The position numbers and the translations under genes are program-made. This document shows, in pieces, positions 1 through 6,726 of a stretch of 9,377 bases of DNA (position 1 is the stretch's first letter; the number at the start of each line of letters is the position of its first letter). The notes under the pieces were generated by a model. It was not told the origin of the DNA. It worked only from the letters and a program-made list of their open reading frames with translations, and ran no database searches. The DNA comes from QQUD01 sp039029915 (GTDB lineage: Bacteria; Chloroflexota; Anaerolineae; Promineifilales; Promineifilaceae): positions 1-9,377 of the forward strand of contig JBCCFD010000333.1 of assembly GCA_039029915.1 (NCBI GenBank), given 5' to 3'.

Positions 1-1
1 A

Positions 2-2824
2 AACCCTTCAGCCCGTAAAGTTCTGAACCAAATTCAAAACCAGCTTCCAACCGATGAAATTCTAAACGTCACCCCTTCTGAAAATAGCTCCGAATTATTC
101 AATCAATTATTGAACCATCTTTATAAGCACATTGCGGGAAATGTCAATTTTGCGCTTAAACTTGCGGATTTCCTACTTAAATTAGCCGAAAGAGATTTAT
201 CAGAATTTGAAGTTATTCGAATGATTGGTAATCAAGGGAGTGTCTATCTCCGACTCAATCAAAATCAAGACGCGTTGGATTGCTTTAAACGGGCCGAGCA
301 ATATTTTCAAACGGCGCAAGATTGGTTACGCGTTGGGGCAATGCAGGTCAATCAAGTAGCAGCTCTCATGCATTTGGAAAAGTATGAAACGGCCGTTTCC
401 CTTAGCAAAGTTGCCCGAGAGTCGTGTGCTCTTGCTGGCTCTCAAGCCCAAGGTTTTATTGGTCATCTTGAAATCAACTTAGGCCTTATCTATCGGCGTC
501 TCGGTCAGTATACAGAAGCCATCAAATCTTATGAGAAGGCTGAACTAATTTTCCAAGAACTGAACGCCCCTCTCTCAGTAGCTAACATTCTAAATAATCG
601 AGCTCATTTACTAAAAGTTATTGATCAATATCAGGACGCCAACGAGCATATGCTTCAAGCGCGCAAAATCTATGTTGAGCACGAAGTTACGGCTGAAATT
701 GCTCGTACAGATTTAAACCTCGGGAGCCTTGCCTTTCAAACTGGCAATTTACAGGAGGCTCTACAAAAATTAGAAGAGGCAAATCAACGATTACTCATCA
801 TTAAAGACCCCCTTCAACTAGGGTTTGTCAATTGGTATCGGTCTTTTATCTTTCTTAAGCTAAACCTATGGGAAGAAGCAATTCATGCTGCAAAAGAAGC
901 AGAAGCAAGATTACAGTATCAAAATAAGTCGATTGAACTTGCTCAATCCCGGCTTAATCAAGCCATCGCCTTTACCGAACTGGGTTTACATCCAACCTCG
1001 GAAAAACTTCAAGAACGGGCTCGTCGGGGTGTTTCTCGAATTAAAAACCAAACCGAGCTATGGTCTGTCGATGTGACGCGGGCGACCTTAGCTTTTAAAG
1101 CAAACAATATCAAAAAAGCTAGGCGAATTGCTACCCGATTATCAAATGAAATTTCAAGTCAATATCATCCTAAGTTGAAAGCCCAAACGCTTATTATTTT
1201 GAGCAAAGGTTTGCTTTCTTCACCTAAACCAAACCTTTCAAACATCAAATTCAAACTTAATGAGGCTAAAAATTTGATCGAGAGGAATCATTTTCGTGAA
1301 GAAAAAGTCGAATTGCTTACGCTTTATGCCAAGGTTTACGAAAGAGAAGGCGCATTTTCTCAATCGATTAATACTTTGGAAATGGCGGTTGAACAATTGG
1401 AACAATTGCGCCTCGGGCTGGGAGATGATGAGCTTCAAAACAGCTTTAGTGACGACAAACTCGAAATTTACGACGCTTTAGTCAGCCTTTACCATCGACA
1501 ACAGCTCGATAATACCCAAACAATAGAGCCACTATTACAAACTATTTCAAAAATGCATATTTTGCCCATTCAGACTCAATCTGAACGGTCTCCTAAAATG
1601 TCCGAACTCCTTCGGGAAGAAACTGCTCTATTGGAACGGTGGCATTGGCAAAACAATCGATTAGAGCAACGAGCACCTTTCACCGAAGCCGAATCTGCGC
1701 GAACGCCAACTGAAACGATTGAACAACAAAAGCAAATTGAACAACAAATCAGCCAGCTTAGAAGACGAAGACAGGCCTTTGCCCCACGCGATCAAAACGA
1801 TGACAAAAGCTCGATTTTAACTACAGAAATCTTAGCAACCTTATCGGATCAAGAGGTATATATTGTTTATTATCAAGCTGATAATGAGTACCATGCTCTT
1901 GTGTTGGATCATGAAAAAGCGCATTCTTACCCAAGCTTGATTGAAGCAAATTCATTATCCAAACTACATCAGGCTTGGCAGTTTCATATTGAAGACATTT
2001 TTGAAGTGATGTCAACAGATCAAAGGCTCGCCCAGCGCTATCTTTCAAAAATGTACGAGGCGTTAATACGGCCATTGCTGCCCCATATCAAAGCCAAAAA
2101 GCGGCTGCTTTTAACCCTACCGCTAAAATGGAATGACTTTCCGCTTGATGCCGCCTTTGATGGTGACCAGTATTTAGCCGAGCGTTTCGAGACTGTCTAT
2201 GTTTCTTCACCTCAACAGCTTGCCAATCGGCCGCCAGCCTACGTCAATGAATGGCATCATCAATGCTTGATGATCGGCTGTTCGGACAACGGCCGTTTAC
2301 GCCATGTCCATCAAGAGGTTGAGCAGATCGCTCAATCTGCACCCGCAGCTTGGCAAAAAACCACAATCGTCGAGGAAAAAGCAACGGTTCAGGCTATCAA
2401 AACGGCCGTTCAAGATGCCACCATTATCCACATCGCCGCCCACGTTGCGTATCGCAAAGATAATCCCATCTTCTCGTCAATCCAGCTTTTTGACAAATCA
2501 TTAACGCTATCCGAGCTTTCCACAATTCAACTAAAGAAACAGCCGCTCGTTATCTTCAGCAGTTGCGATACCGCCTCTGGCGTTACAAAAGGAAGCAGCG
2601 TGCTGAATCTTGGGCGCGGGATGTTCCAAGCAGGCGCCAAGCATCTTATTCTCACTCAGTGGCCGCTTGAAGATATGGCCACTGCCCATTTTATGAATAA
2701 CTTTTACACGGCACTCAATGCCAATCTAAGCAATATTCCTCAAGCACTTCAAGAGGCCCAGATTAATGCCATAAAAAACGGCCGTCATCCGTTCTTTTGG
2801 GCGGGGTATGTTTATTCTTATTAG
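2..2824 (+). CDS. TPR-repeat CHAT-domain protein (caspase-like protease family), 5' end outside window
   Basis: The frame is open from nt 2 with no stop, so this gene starts upstream. The first start-like codon, TTG at 110, has no ribosome site and sits inside the helical-repeat region, so I treat it as internal. About 940 residues are visible. Roughly nt 215-1450 encode degenerate 36-40-residue TPR helix pairs (patterns such as GxxYxxLGxYxxAIxxYxxA). A charged Gln/Glu/Arg linker follows to about nt 1815, then a CHAT domain to the stop. The CHAT catalytic pair is visible: His in IHIAAH (codon 2441-2443) and Cys in FSSCDT (codon 2564-2566). The family's conserved tail GMFQAGAKHLILTQWPLED is also present. 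CHAT proteins are caspase/separase-clan cysteine peptidases; TPR-CHAT proteins serve in regulated proteolysis, for example Csx29 of type III-E CRISPR. The TPRs probably bind a partner or substrate. The residue after the catalytic His is Val rather than the common Gly. Substrate and trigger are unknown. Confidence 0.93.
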   Translation, partial: NPSARKVLNQIQNQLPTDEILNVTPSENSSELFNQLLNHLYKHIAGNVNFALKLADFLLKLAERDLSEFEVIRMIGNQGSVYLRLNQNQDALDCFKRAEQYFQTAQDWLRVGAMQVNQVAALMHLEKYETAVSLSKVARESCALAGSQAQGFIGHLEINLGLIYRRLGQYTEAIKSYEKAELIFQELNAPLSVANILNNRAHLLKVIDQYQDANEHMLQARKIYVEHEVTAEIARTDLNLGSLAFQTGNLQEALQKLEEANQRLLIIKDPLQLGFVNWYRSFIFLKLNLWEEAIHAAKEAEARLQYQNKSIELAQSRLNQAIAFTELGLHPTSEKLQERARRGVSRIKNQTELWSVDVTRATLAFKANNIKKARRIATRLSNEISSQYHPKLKAQTLIILSKGLLSSPKPNLSNIKFKLNEAKNLIERNHFREEKVELLTLYAKVYEREGAFSQSINTLEMAVEQLEQLRLGLGDDELQNSFSDDKLEIYDALVSLYHRQQLDNTQTIEPLLQTISKMHILPIQTQSERSPKMSELLREETALLERWHWQNNRLEQRAPFTEAESARTPTETIEQQKQIEQQISQLRRRRQAFAPRDQNDDKSSILTTEILATLSDQEVYIVYYQADNEYHALVLDHEKAHSYPSLIEANSLSKLHQAWQFHIEDIFEVMSTDQRLAQRYLSKMYEALIRPLLPHIKAKKRLLLTLPLKWNDFPLDAAFDGDQYLAERFETVYVSSPQQLANRPPAYVNEWHHQCLMIGCSDNGRLRHVHQEVEQIAQSAPAAWQKTTIVEEKATVQAIKTAVQDATIIHIAAHVAYRKDNPIFSSIQLFDKSLTLSELSTIQLKKQPLVIFSSCDTASGVTKGSSVLNLGRGMFQAGAKHLILTQWPLEDMATAHFMNNFYTALNANLSNIPQALQEAQINAIKNGRHPFFWAGYVYSY

Positions 2825-2932
2825 GGTGGATTGGAGATCAGGGGCTGGAAAATTTGGTTCGATGTCTCACCAATAGCAAATAACTGATAACTCAAATCTG
2901 AACATCAAAAACTAAATGCGGATATTAGGTAT

Positions 2933-2961
2933 AAAAAAGCCCCACATTTCTGCAGGGCCTT
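2933..2961 (-). terminator. Intrinsic terminator of rpsU
   Basis: Read on the - strand, this lies 14 nt after the rpsU stop. The stem AAGGCCCT / GGGGCTT has one bulged G and a ten-base loop, and is followed by a run of T residues (the A-run at 2933-2938 on +). It could also slow + strand transcription coming from the TPR-CHAT gene, which has no clear terminator of its own in 2825-2932. Confidence 0.75.
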
Positions 2962-2974
2962 CAAATCTTAAAAC

Positions 2975-3172
2975 TTATCGCGAAGGACGGCGCTGTGAAC
3001 GCTTCATCCGGCGAACCGCTTTCTTTTTCTTAATACGTTCTAACTCAGACTTTGGAATGTGCCAACGCTTGCGGCGAACGTCAGAAAGCACTTTACTCTT
3101 CATAACCGATTTACGAAAACGGCGTAGAAGTTGTTCTTGTGATTCATTTGAGCGTAAATCTACTTTAGGCAT
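2975..3172 (-). CDS. rpsU: 30S ribosomal protein bS21
   Basis: A 65-residue, very basic protein beginning MPKVDLRSNES, with the bS21 core QEQLLRRFRKSV, the VRRKRWHIPKSELERIKKKK segment and an Arg/Lys-rich tail. bS21 sits on the 30S platform beside the 3' end of 16S rRNA and affects initiation. I chose the ATG at 3172. An in-frame GTG at 3181 overlaps the Shine-Dalgarno itself and is rejected. The SD, TCACCTCCTT on the + strand at 3178-3187, is a ten-base match to the complement of the 16S tail with 8 nt from GGAGG to ATG. That is far stronger than most neighbours and may matter for autoregulation. The gene is monocistronic: a terminator lies just downstream and a long non-coding region upstream. 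Confidence 0.96.
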   Translation of the reverse strand: MPKVDLRSNESQEQLLRRFRKSVMKSKVLSDVRRKRWHIPKSELERIKKKKAVRRMKRSQRRPSR

Positions 3173-3177
3173 AAGTC

Positions 3178-3187
3178 TCACCTCCTT
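3178..3187 (-). promoter_or_regulatory. Extended Shine-Dalgarno of rpsU
   Basis: On the - strand it reads AAGGAGGTGA, complementary to ten bases of the standard 16S rRNA tail. Five bases separate it from the ATG. This site decides the rpsU start, because the alternative GTG lies inside it. Confidence 0.85.
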
Positions 3188-3438
3188 AATTCAAGGTTTT
3201 GATGTTTCCAAATCAGATTGATTGTGGTGCGTGGGAGGTGAAAGCACACGACCCAACGTTGACTAAGGTCGATTACTCAGCTTCGAGCAAAAGTTGGGCC
3301 AATCAACCTAAATTAAATAGTAAGTATTTGGGAAACTTCGATTTTGTAAAATACAAGCGAGGTATAAAATATAACCATCGGTCAAATAGTGTACAAGGAT
3401 TGAGTCTAATTTGCAATGATCCGACACTCATAAGTTAA
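3188..3438. other. Non-coding stretch upstream of rpsU
   Basis: I see no credible gene here. The + strand open frame at 3199-3438 has no family resemblance and no ribosome site. The rpsU promoter must lie here, reading leftwards, but I find no convincing -35/-10 pair; TTTACA with ATACTT at 17 bp on the - strand is only a weak candidate. The word GGAAACTTCG at 3331-3340 matches the repeats that follow. CCCAAC (3253-3258) has a distant partner GTTGGG. Confidence 0.5.
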
Positions 3439-3550
3439 GTGAAACGAAGTTGCTGCTTAGAATAAAACGGTGGCTACAAACTTCATTTCCTCGAGGTTCC
3501 GAAGCTTTCAACTAACATGGTTTTCAAATTAGAAACTTTGGAGCACTTAT
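3439..3550. repeat. 112-bp tandem repeat, unit 1
   Basis: First of two adjacent 112-bp units, aligned without gaps and matching at 98 of 112 positions by my count. Hairpin A: GAAACGAAGTT (3441-3451) pairs with AACTTCATTTC, with one C-A mismatch. Hairpin B: GTTCCGAAG (3496-3504) pairs with the CTTTGGAGC arm through two G-U wobbles. The central CCTCGAGG lies between the hairpins and is itself a palindrome. It does not look like an IS element: there is no ORF and no transposase. Confidence 0.85.
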
Positions 3551-3662
3551 GTGAAACGAAGTTCCTGGTTTGAATAAAACGACGGCAATAAACTTCGTTT
3601 CCTCGAGGTTCCGAAGCTTTCATCTAACATGGTTTTCAAACTGGAAACTTCGGAACACTTAA
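3551..3662. repeat. 112-bp tandem repeat, unit 2
   Basis: Second copy, ending about 50 bp before rtcB. Hairpin A is perfect here: GAAACGAAGTT (3553-3563) with AACTTCGTTTC (3591-3601). Hairpin B pairs GTTCCGAAG with CTTCGGAAC (3646-3654) and extends with TTTC/GAAA around one extra base. The outer ends of the unit (AAGTG-type and CACTT) are also inverted relative to each other. The unit therefore has alternative folds, either two hairpins or one long cruciform. Differences from unit 1 in the hairpin B stem are transitions that keep G-U pairing. Confidence 0.85.
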
Positions 3663-3695
3663 TGCCAGTCTAAATACAACCAAGATTGCGCATCA

Positions 3696-3701
3696 TATAA
3701 A
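3696..3701 (+). promoter_or_regulatory. Possible -10 box of rtcB
   Basis: TATAAA lies 10 nt before the rtcB ATG. I find no matching -35. If used, it would give a leader of only a few bases. This fits the weak ribosome site (GGAAAA), but it is a tentative call. Confidence 0.25.
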
Positions 3702-3711
3702 TGGAAAATGT

Positions 3712-5115
3712 ATGAAAGCACGAAAATTTGCACAGTTAGGGGTTCCATCGGGCGCAGCCATGAAGGCGGCAGGAACGGCCGTTCGTCGAGCACGTGAGGC
3801 AGGCATTCCGAAGAAAAGTTTACCAGACATTATCTCGGCCGTTGTTGAAAACCCAGAAGACTACCTGCAAGACCCTCTGTTTAGCGAGCTGGCTGATGCG
3901 CTAATTGTGGCCGAAGCTGAGATGCCGCGGTTCAAACCGCGTGAATCACCCGCTCCATTTCGCATTTGGGGTGAAGGATTAGACCACAACGCCATCAAAC
4001 AGATGGAAAACGCTGCCCAAATTCCAGTCGCCGTTCGCGGGGCGCTCATGCCTGATGCCCATTTAGGGTATGGTTTACCCATTGGCGGCGTGCTTGGTAC
4101 GCGTAATACTGTTATCCCCTATGCAGTCGGCGTCGATATCGCCTGCCGGATGAAGCTTACCGTGCTTGATATGTCACCCCACGTACTGGGTGGTGAACAA
4201 AAGCGGCTGGCCAACGCCATCGAAAAAGAGACTCGCTTTGGCACAGGCGCTGTCTTCCAGCGAAAATTCCGTCGGGACCATCCCGTCATGGAAGCAGATT
4301 GGGGCGCCATTCCCCTAACCCGTCGACTAAGAGACAAAGCGTGGGCCCAGCTTGGCACCAGCGGCAGTGGCAACCATTTTGTTGAATTTGGCGTCCTTGA
4401 AGTGCTTGATGAGAAAGCGGGTTTAGACAAGGGTGAATATTTAGCGTTGCTCAGCCACAGCGGTAGCCGTGGCCCCGGTGCCCAGGTAGCCAATTTCTAT
4501 ACCAAATTAGCGCGAGAGCTGCACCCTGAGCTTCCAAAAGAACTCACCCATCTAGCGTGGCTTGATCTTGACAGTCATGAAGGTCAAGAGTATTGGCGCG
4601 CGATGCATCTGATGGGTCAATACGCTGAGGCGAATCACGCCTGCATCCACAGACACATCGCCAAAAATCTGGGTGCAAAAGTATTGCTCGATGTTGAAAA
4701 CCATCATAACTTTGCGTGGAAAGAAGAGCACGATGGTGAAACGCTGATTGTCCATCGAAAAGGGTCCACACCCGCCGGGGACGGCGTCATGGGGATTATT
4801 CCTGGGTCGATGGGGGCACCGGGATTTTTAGTGCGCGGCAAAGGAAACGACGCCTCGCTCCACTCAGCCTCCCACGGGGCTGGCCGACGCATGAGCCGTA
4901 AAAAGGCAACGCAATCGTTCACTTGGTCTGATGTCAAAAAGTACCTTAGGGAGCGAAACGTCACCCTGCTTTCAGCAGGCCTTGATGAGGTGCCCATGGC
5001 TTACAAAGACATCCATGAAGTGATGGCTGCTCAGACGGATTTGGTCGACGTGATGGCTCGCTTTGACCCACGCCTCGTCAAAATGGCACCTGCTGGTCAT
5101 CGACCTGAAGATTAA
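3712..5115 (+). CDS. rtcB: RtcB-family tRNA-splicing/RNA-repair ligase
   Basis: 467 residues. RtcB joins 2',3'-cyclic-phosphate or 3'-phosphate RNA ends to 5'-OH ends using GTP and Mn2+, in tRNA splicing and RNA repair. Family motifs appear in order: MPDAHLGYGLPIGGVLGT (113-130), GVDIACRM with Asp142 and Cys145 as expected Mn ligands, GSGNHFVE with His222, LLSHSGSRGPG with His249, VENHHNF with His332, HRKGSTPAG, PGSMGAPG, and SASHGAGR with His388 as the expected guanylylated histidine. All key residues are present, so it should be active. It is longer than the 408-residue E. coli enzyme, mainly through a helical N-terminal stretch of about 75 residues, and nearer the archaeal length. No archease or RtcA gene is adjacent. 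The start at 3712 has a weak GGAAAA ribosome site; no better in-frame ATG lies nearby. The 112-bp repeats lie directly upstream. Confidence 0.95.
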   Translation: MKARKFAQLGVPSGAAMKAAGTAVRRAREAGIPKKSLPDIISAVVENPEDYLQDPLFSELADALIVAEAEMPRFKPRESPAPFRIWGEGLDHNAIKQMENAAQIPVAVRGALMPDAHLGYGLPIGGVLGTRNTVIPYAVGVDIACRMKLTVLDMSPHVLGGEQKRLANAIEKETRFGTGAVFQRKFRRDHPVMEADWGAIPLTRRLRDKAWAQLGTSGSGNHFVEFGVLEVLDEKAGLDKGEYLALLSHSGSRGPGAQVANFYTKLARELHPELPKELTHLAWLDLDSHEGQEYWRAMHLMGQYAEANHACIHRHIAKNLGAKVLLDVENHHNFAWKEEHDGETLIVHRKGSTPAGDGVMGIIPGSMGAPGFLVRGKGNDASLHSASHGAGRRMSRKKATQSFTWSDVKKYLRERNVTLLSAGLDEVPMAYKDIHEVMAAQTDLVDVMARFDPRLVKMAPAGHRPED

Positions 5116-5146
5116 GGGTTGGGGGGCTAGGGCTTGGGGATTGGGG
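5116..5146 (+). other. G-quadruplex-type G-run array after rtcB
   Basis: It begins at the base after the rtcB stop. Five G-runs lie at 5116-5118, 5121-5126, 5130-5132, 5136-5139 and 5143-5146, with loops of only 2-3 bases (TT, CTA, CTT, ATT). This fits the standard intramolecular quadruplex pattern on the coding strand and in the mRNA. It lies between two convergent genes that lack ordinary terminators, so a role in 3'-end formation is plausible but unproven. Confidence 0.7.
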
Positions 5147-5183
5147 ATCAGTCCGATAGTGACGACTGTCCTTTCCACACGCC

Positions 5184-6068
5184 CTACTGTATCGCACGGA
5201 GCATGTTCAAAAATTCCTTTCGGGCACTTTCTTTAATATCGGCTGTCTCAAAAGCATTGATGACGTTTTCTCGTTGAATCATCTCTAATTTTCCTTCATA
5301 CACTTGATGGGAAAGCGGTAGAAAGGCATCCAGAAATGATTCGTGGTCAAAGTAGAACATGGGGCCAAATCGAGACTTTATTTCTTCGAGCTGTGGGGAC
5401 AAGATGGAACGGCCGTATATCCCCAAGTTATGCCCAAACCCTTCTTCTAAATTAGTGGGGGGCTCATAAATCTGTTCTGGAGCAGCTGTATTGATGTGGG
5501 TGATGTGAAAACGGCCGTTTTTCAACACAAACAGCAGCGCAACCGTTTGCACCATCTGCTGTCGAAAAAGGTTCCCTGACGCAATGGCACCCGGGTTAAC
5601 AATCGTCACCCCATTTTCTTCAAAAACAAGCGGCGTATGCCAATGCCCGAAGACAACAAGTTCTGCTCCGGCTGACCTCCCCCGCCCCACCACGCGATAA
5701 CATGCCTCCAGCATGCTATCCGATCGACGGGTGTGCATTTCATCAACCCGATTCGCATAATGGCTGTGCCACAGCATGATGCGTTGACCTTTGACGACAA
5801 TAATTTGCTGTTCAGGCAGTTCTCTTTTGGCGTCATCCGTTTCATCATTCCCATGAACCGCAAAAACTGGCGCAATCTCACTGAGGCGATCCAAAACCCA
5901 AAGCTCCCCAACGTCTCCCGCGTGGAGGATAAAGTCAACATTTTGAAATATTGTGGAAACGGCCGTTGGGATCGTTTTCCATCTTTGTGGCATGTGGGTG
6001 TCAGAAATTAAGCCAATCGTCGTTTCAACATCATCAGGACTTATAGAAGCTGGTAAATATTTATTCAT
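5184..6068 (-). CDS. YfcE/MJ0936-type metallophosphoesterase with C-terminal extension
   Basis: 294 residues. The calcineurin-like phosphoesterase motifs are complete: GLISDTHMP (Asp23, His25), HAGDVGE (Asp52), VHGNDE (Asn74), LWHSHY (His101) and FGHWHTP (His142, His144), then NPGA. These bind two metals in phosphodiesterases of the YfcE/MJ0936 group, whose members hydrolyse small phosphodiesters; the natural substrate here is unknown. The typical domain ends near residue 190. The remaining ~100 residues form an extra charged, mostly helical tail not expected in the family. There is no Shine-Dalgarno before the ATG at 6068. A TACAAT box six bases upstream suggests a leaderless message. The gene converges on rtcB across a 68-bp gap. 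It carries three of the window's ACGGCCGT palindromes. Confidence 0.92.
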   Translation of the reverse strand: MNKYLPASISPDDVETTIGLISDTHMPQRWKTIPTAVSTIFQNVDFILHAGDVGELWVLDRLSEIAPVFAVHGNDETDDAKRELPEQQIIVVKGQRIMLWHSHYANRVDEMHTRRSDSMLEACYRVVGRGRSAGAELVVFGHWHTPLVFEENGVTIVNPGAIASGNLFRQQMVQTVALLFVLKNGRFHITHINTAAPEQIYEPPTNLEEGFGHNLGIYGRSILSPQLEEIKSRFGPMFYFDHESFLDAFLPLSHQVYEGKLEMIQRENVINAFETADIKESARKEFLNMLRAIQ

Positions 6069-6074
6069 AAAAGA

Positions 6075-6080
6075 ATTGTA
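6075..6080 (-). promoter_or_regulatory. Candidate -10 box for a leaderless phosphoesterase mRNA
   Basis: TACAAT on the - strand ends six bases before the ATG, so transcription would start at or next to the start codon. The best -35, TTGAGG, is 19 bp away and weak. The absence of a Shine-Dalgarno supports leaderless initiation but does not prove it. Confidence 0.35.
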
Positions 6081-6125
6081 GATGAAATTAAAGACGGTAC
6101 CTCAACGCGTAGGCTACGAAAAATG

Positions 6126-6156
6126 AAAACAGCCCTTGCGGGACAAGGGCTGTTTT
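6126..6156 (-). terminator. Bidirectional intrinsic terminator after the phasin gene
   Basis: A perfect 13-bp stem: AAAACAGCCCTTG (6126-6138), loop CGGGA, CAAGGGCTGTTTT (6144-6156). On the - strand the T-run continues to TTTTCATTTTT. It separates the phasin unit from the downstream phosphoesterase gene and would also work on +. Confidence 0.9.
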
Positions 6157-6178
6157 ACATAAAGAGAAGGAGGAGGAA

Positions 6179-6203
6179 TGTGGTTTTTCAGGGAAAAACC
6201 ACA
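6179..6203. repeat. Perfect 11-bp inverted repeat in the phasin 3' UTR
   Basis: TGTGGTTTTTC (6179-6189) and GAAAAACCACA (6193-6203) around a 3-base loop, 13 bp after the phasin stop codon. No T-run follows in either direction, so it is not a standard terminator. It could protect the mRNA 3' end or act with the terminator at 6126-6156. Confidence 0.65.
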
Positions 6204-6215
6204 CGAAAAACAAAT

Positions 6216-6620
6216 TTATTTGATTTCTTTAGCTAATTTGTCAACTTTGCGGCCTAAAGCAGCGATTTTTTTGTTCAAGTCTTCGATGCTATCAGCGGTA
6301 GGAATGTTCAAACGAGCTAAGAATGATTCGGTTGCTTTGTTGAAGCGAGCTTCTACATCGTCACCGATAACGCGAACGCGTTCTTGGTATGGTTCAACAA
6401 ATTCGTTGAATGCTTGACGACGTTCTTCAGAGATGCCAAACCCTTTTTCAGCCAATTCGTTGGTGTAGCTGTTGGTATCAGCATAAAGCTTTTCAGCATT
6501 TTCACGAACGGTTGCAACTGCACCTAAACCGGTGTGAACAACTTTACGAGCTGAGCTGGTAGCGCTCTCAACAAAGGTTTCTACATTTTCTTCAATAATT
6601 TCAACTTGTGCGTTTGCCAT
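6216..6620 (-). CDS. Phasin-family protein
   Basis: 134 residues, starting MANAQVEIIEENVETFVES, without a signal peptide or membrane segment and almost wholly helical and charged. The C-terminal segment LARLNIPTADSIEDLNKKIA (101-120) followed by ALGRKVDKLAKE matches the phasin signature, in which an (I/V)PT-D-L-I-L pattern leads into a leucine-heptad tail for oligomerisation. Phasins coat polyhydroxyalkanoate granules and control their size; related proteins act as general amphipathic helical coat proteins. No PHA synthase gene is in the window, so granule association is inferred. The start at 6620 is fixed by AAGGA (6629-6633) eight bases upstream. Expression is probably high and switched: a near-consensus promoter carries two dyad operators, a 5' UTR hairpin follows, and a strong terminator closes the unit. 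Confidence 0.75.
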   Translation of the reverse strand: MANAQVEIIEENVETFVESATSSARKVVHTGLGAVATVRENAEKLYADTNSYTNELAEKGFGISEERRQAFNEFVEPYQERVRVIGDDVEARFNKATESFLARLNIPTADSIEDLNKKIAALGRKVDKLAKEIK

Positions 6621-6640
6621 CTTTCAAATCCTTTTTATAA

Positions 6641-6691
6641 ATGGAGAAATAGGGTTCCGAAGTTGAGTGGGGAATGGCTATTTTTCTCCAT
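6641..6691 (-). promoter_or_regulatory. Hairpin in the phasin 5' UTR
   Basis: ATGGAGAAATAG (6641-6652) and CTATTTTTCTCCAT (6678-6691) form a 12-bp stem with two extra T on one arm (A on the mRNA), enclosing 25 bases. It ends 8 bases before the Shine-Dalgarno. The loop contains the word GGTTCCGAAGTT, related to the 112-bp repeats. It may stabilise the message or control translation; no known riboswitch class is recognised. Confidence 0.5.
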
Positions 6692-6726
6692 AAGTTTAAT
6701 TTTTATTGTTAGTTTTTTTAATTTGA

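Noticed and set aside
110..112. TTG at 110 as the true start of the TPR-CHAT protein
   Set aside because: The frame is open back to nt 2, there is no ribosome site, and helical sequence continues across it. The gene is cut by the window edge.
3199..3438. 79-residue + strand ORF between rpsU and the repeats
   Set aside because: No recognisable domain, no ribosome site, and low-complexity composition typical of chance reading in spacer DNA.
3439..3662. CRISPR array or insertion sequence
   Set aside because: Only two long adjacent units, no spacers between short repeats, no transposase, and no target-site duplication that I can identify.
4119..4493. 124-residue - strand ORF inside rtcB
   Set aside because: It is a shadow of the well-supported rtcB frame, with no family match and a Pro/Ser-rich artefactual composition.
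5147..5183. Intrinsic terminator between rtcB and the phosphoesterase gene
   Set aside because: I could not find a stem followed by a T-run in either direction; only the G-run array stands out.
6178..6417. + strand ORF after AAGGAGGAGGA (MWFFREKPHEKQ...)
   Set aside because: It lies antisense within the phasin gene and has no family resemblance. The ribosome-site-like bases may instead belong to the - strand CU-rich motif.
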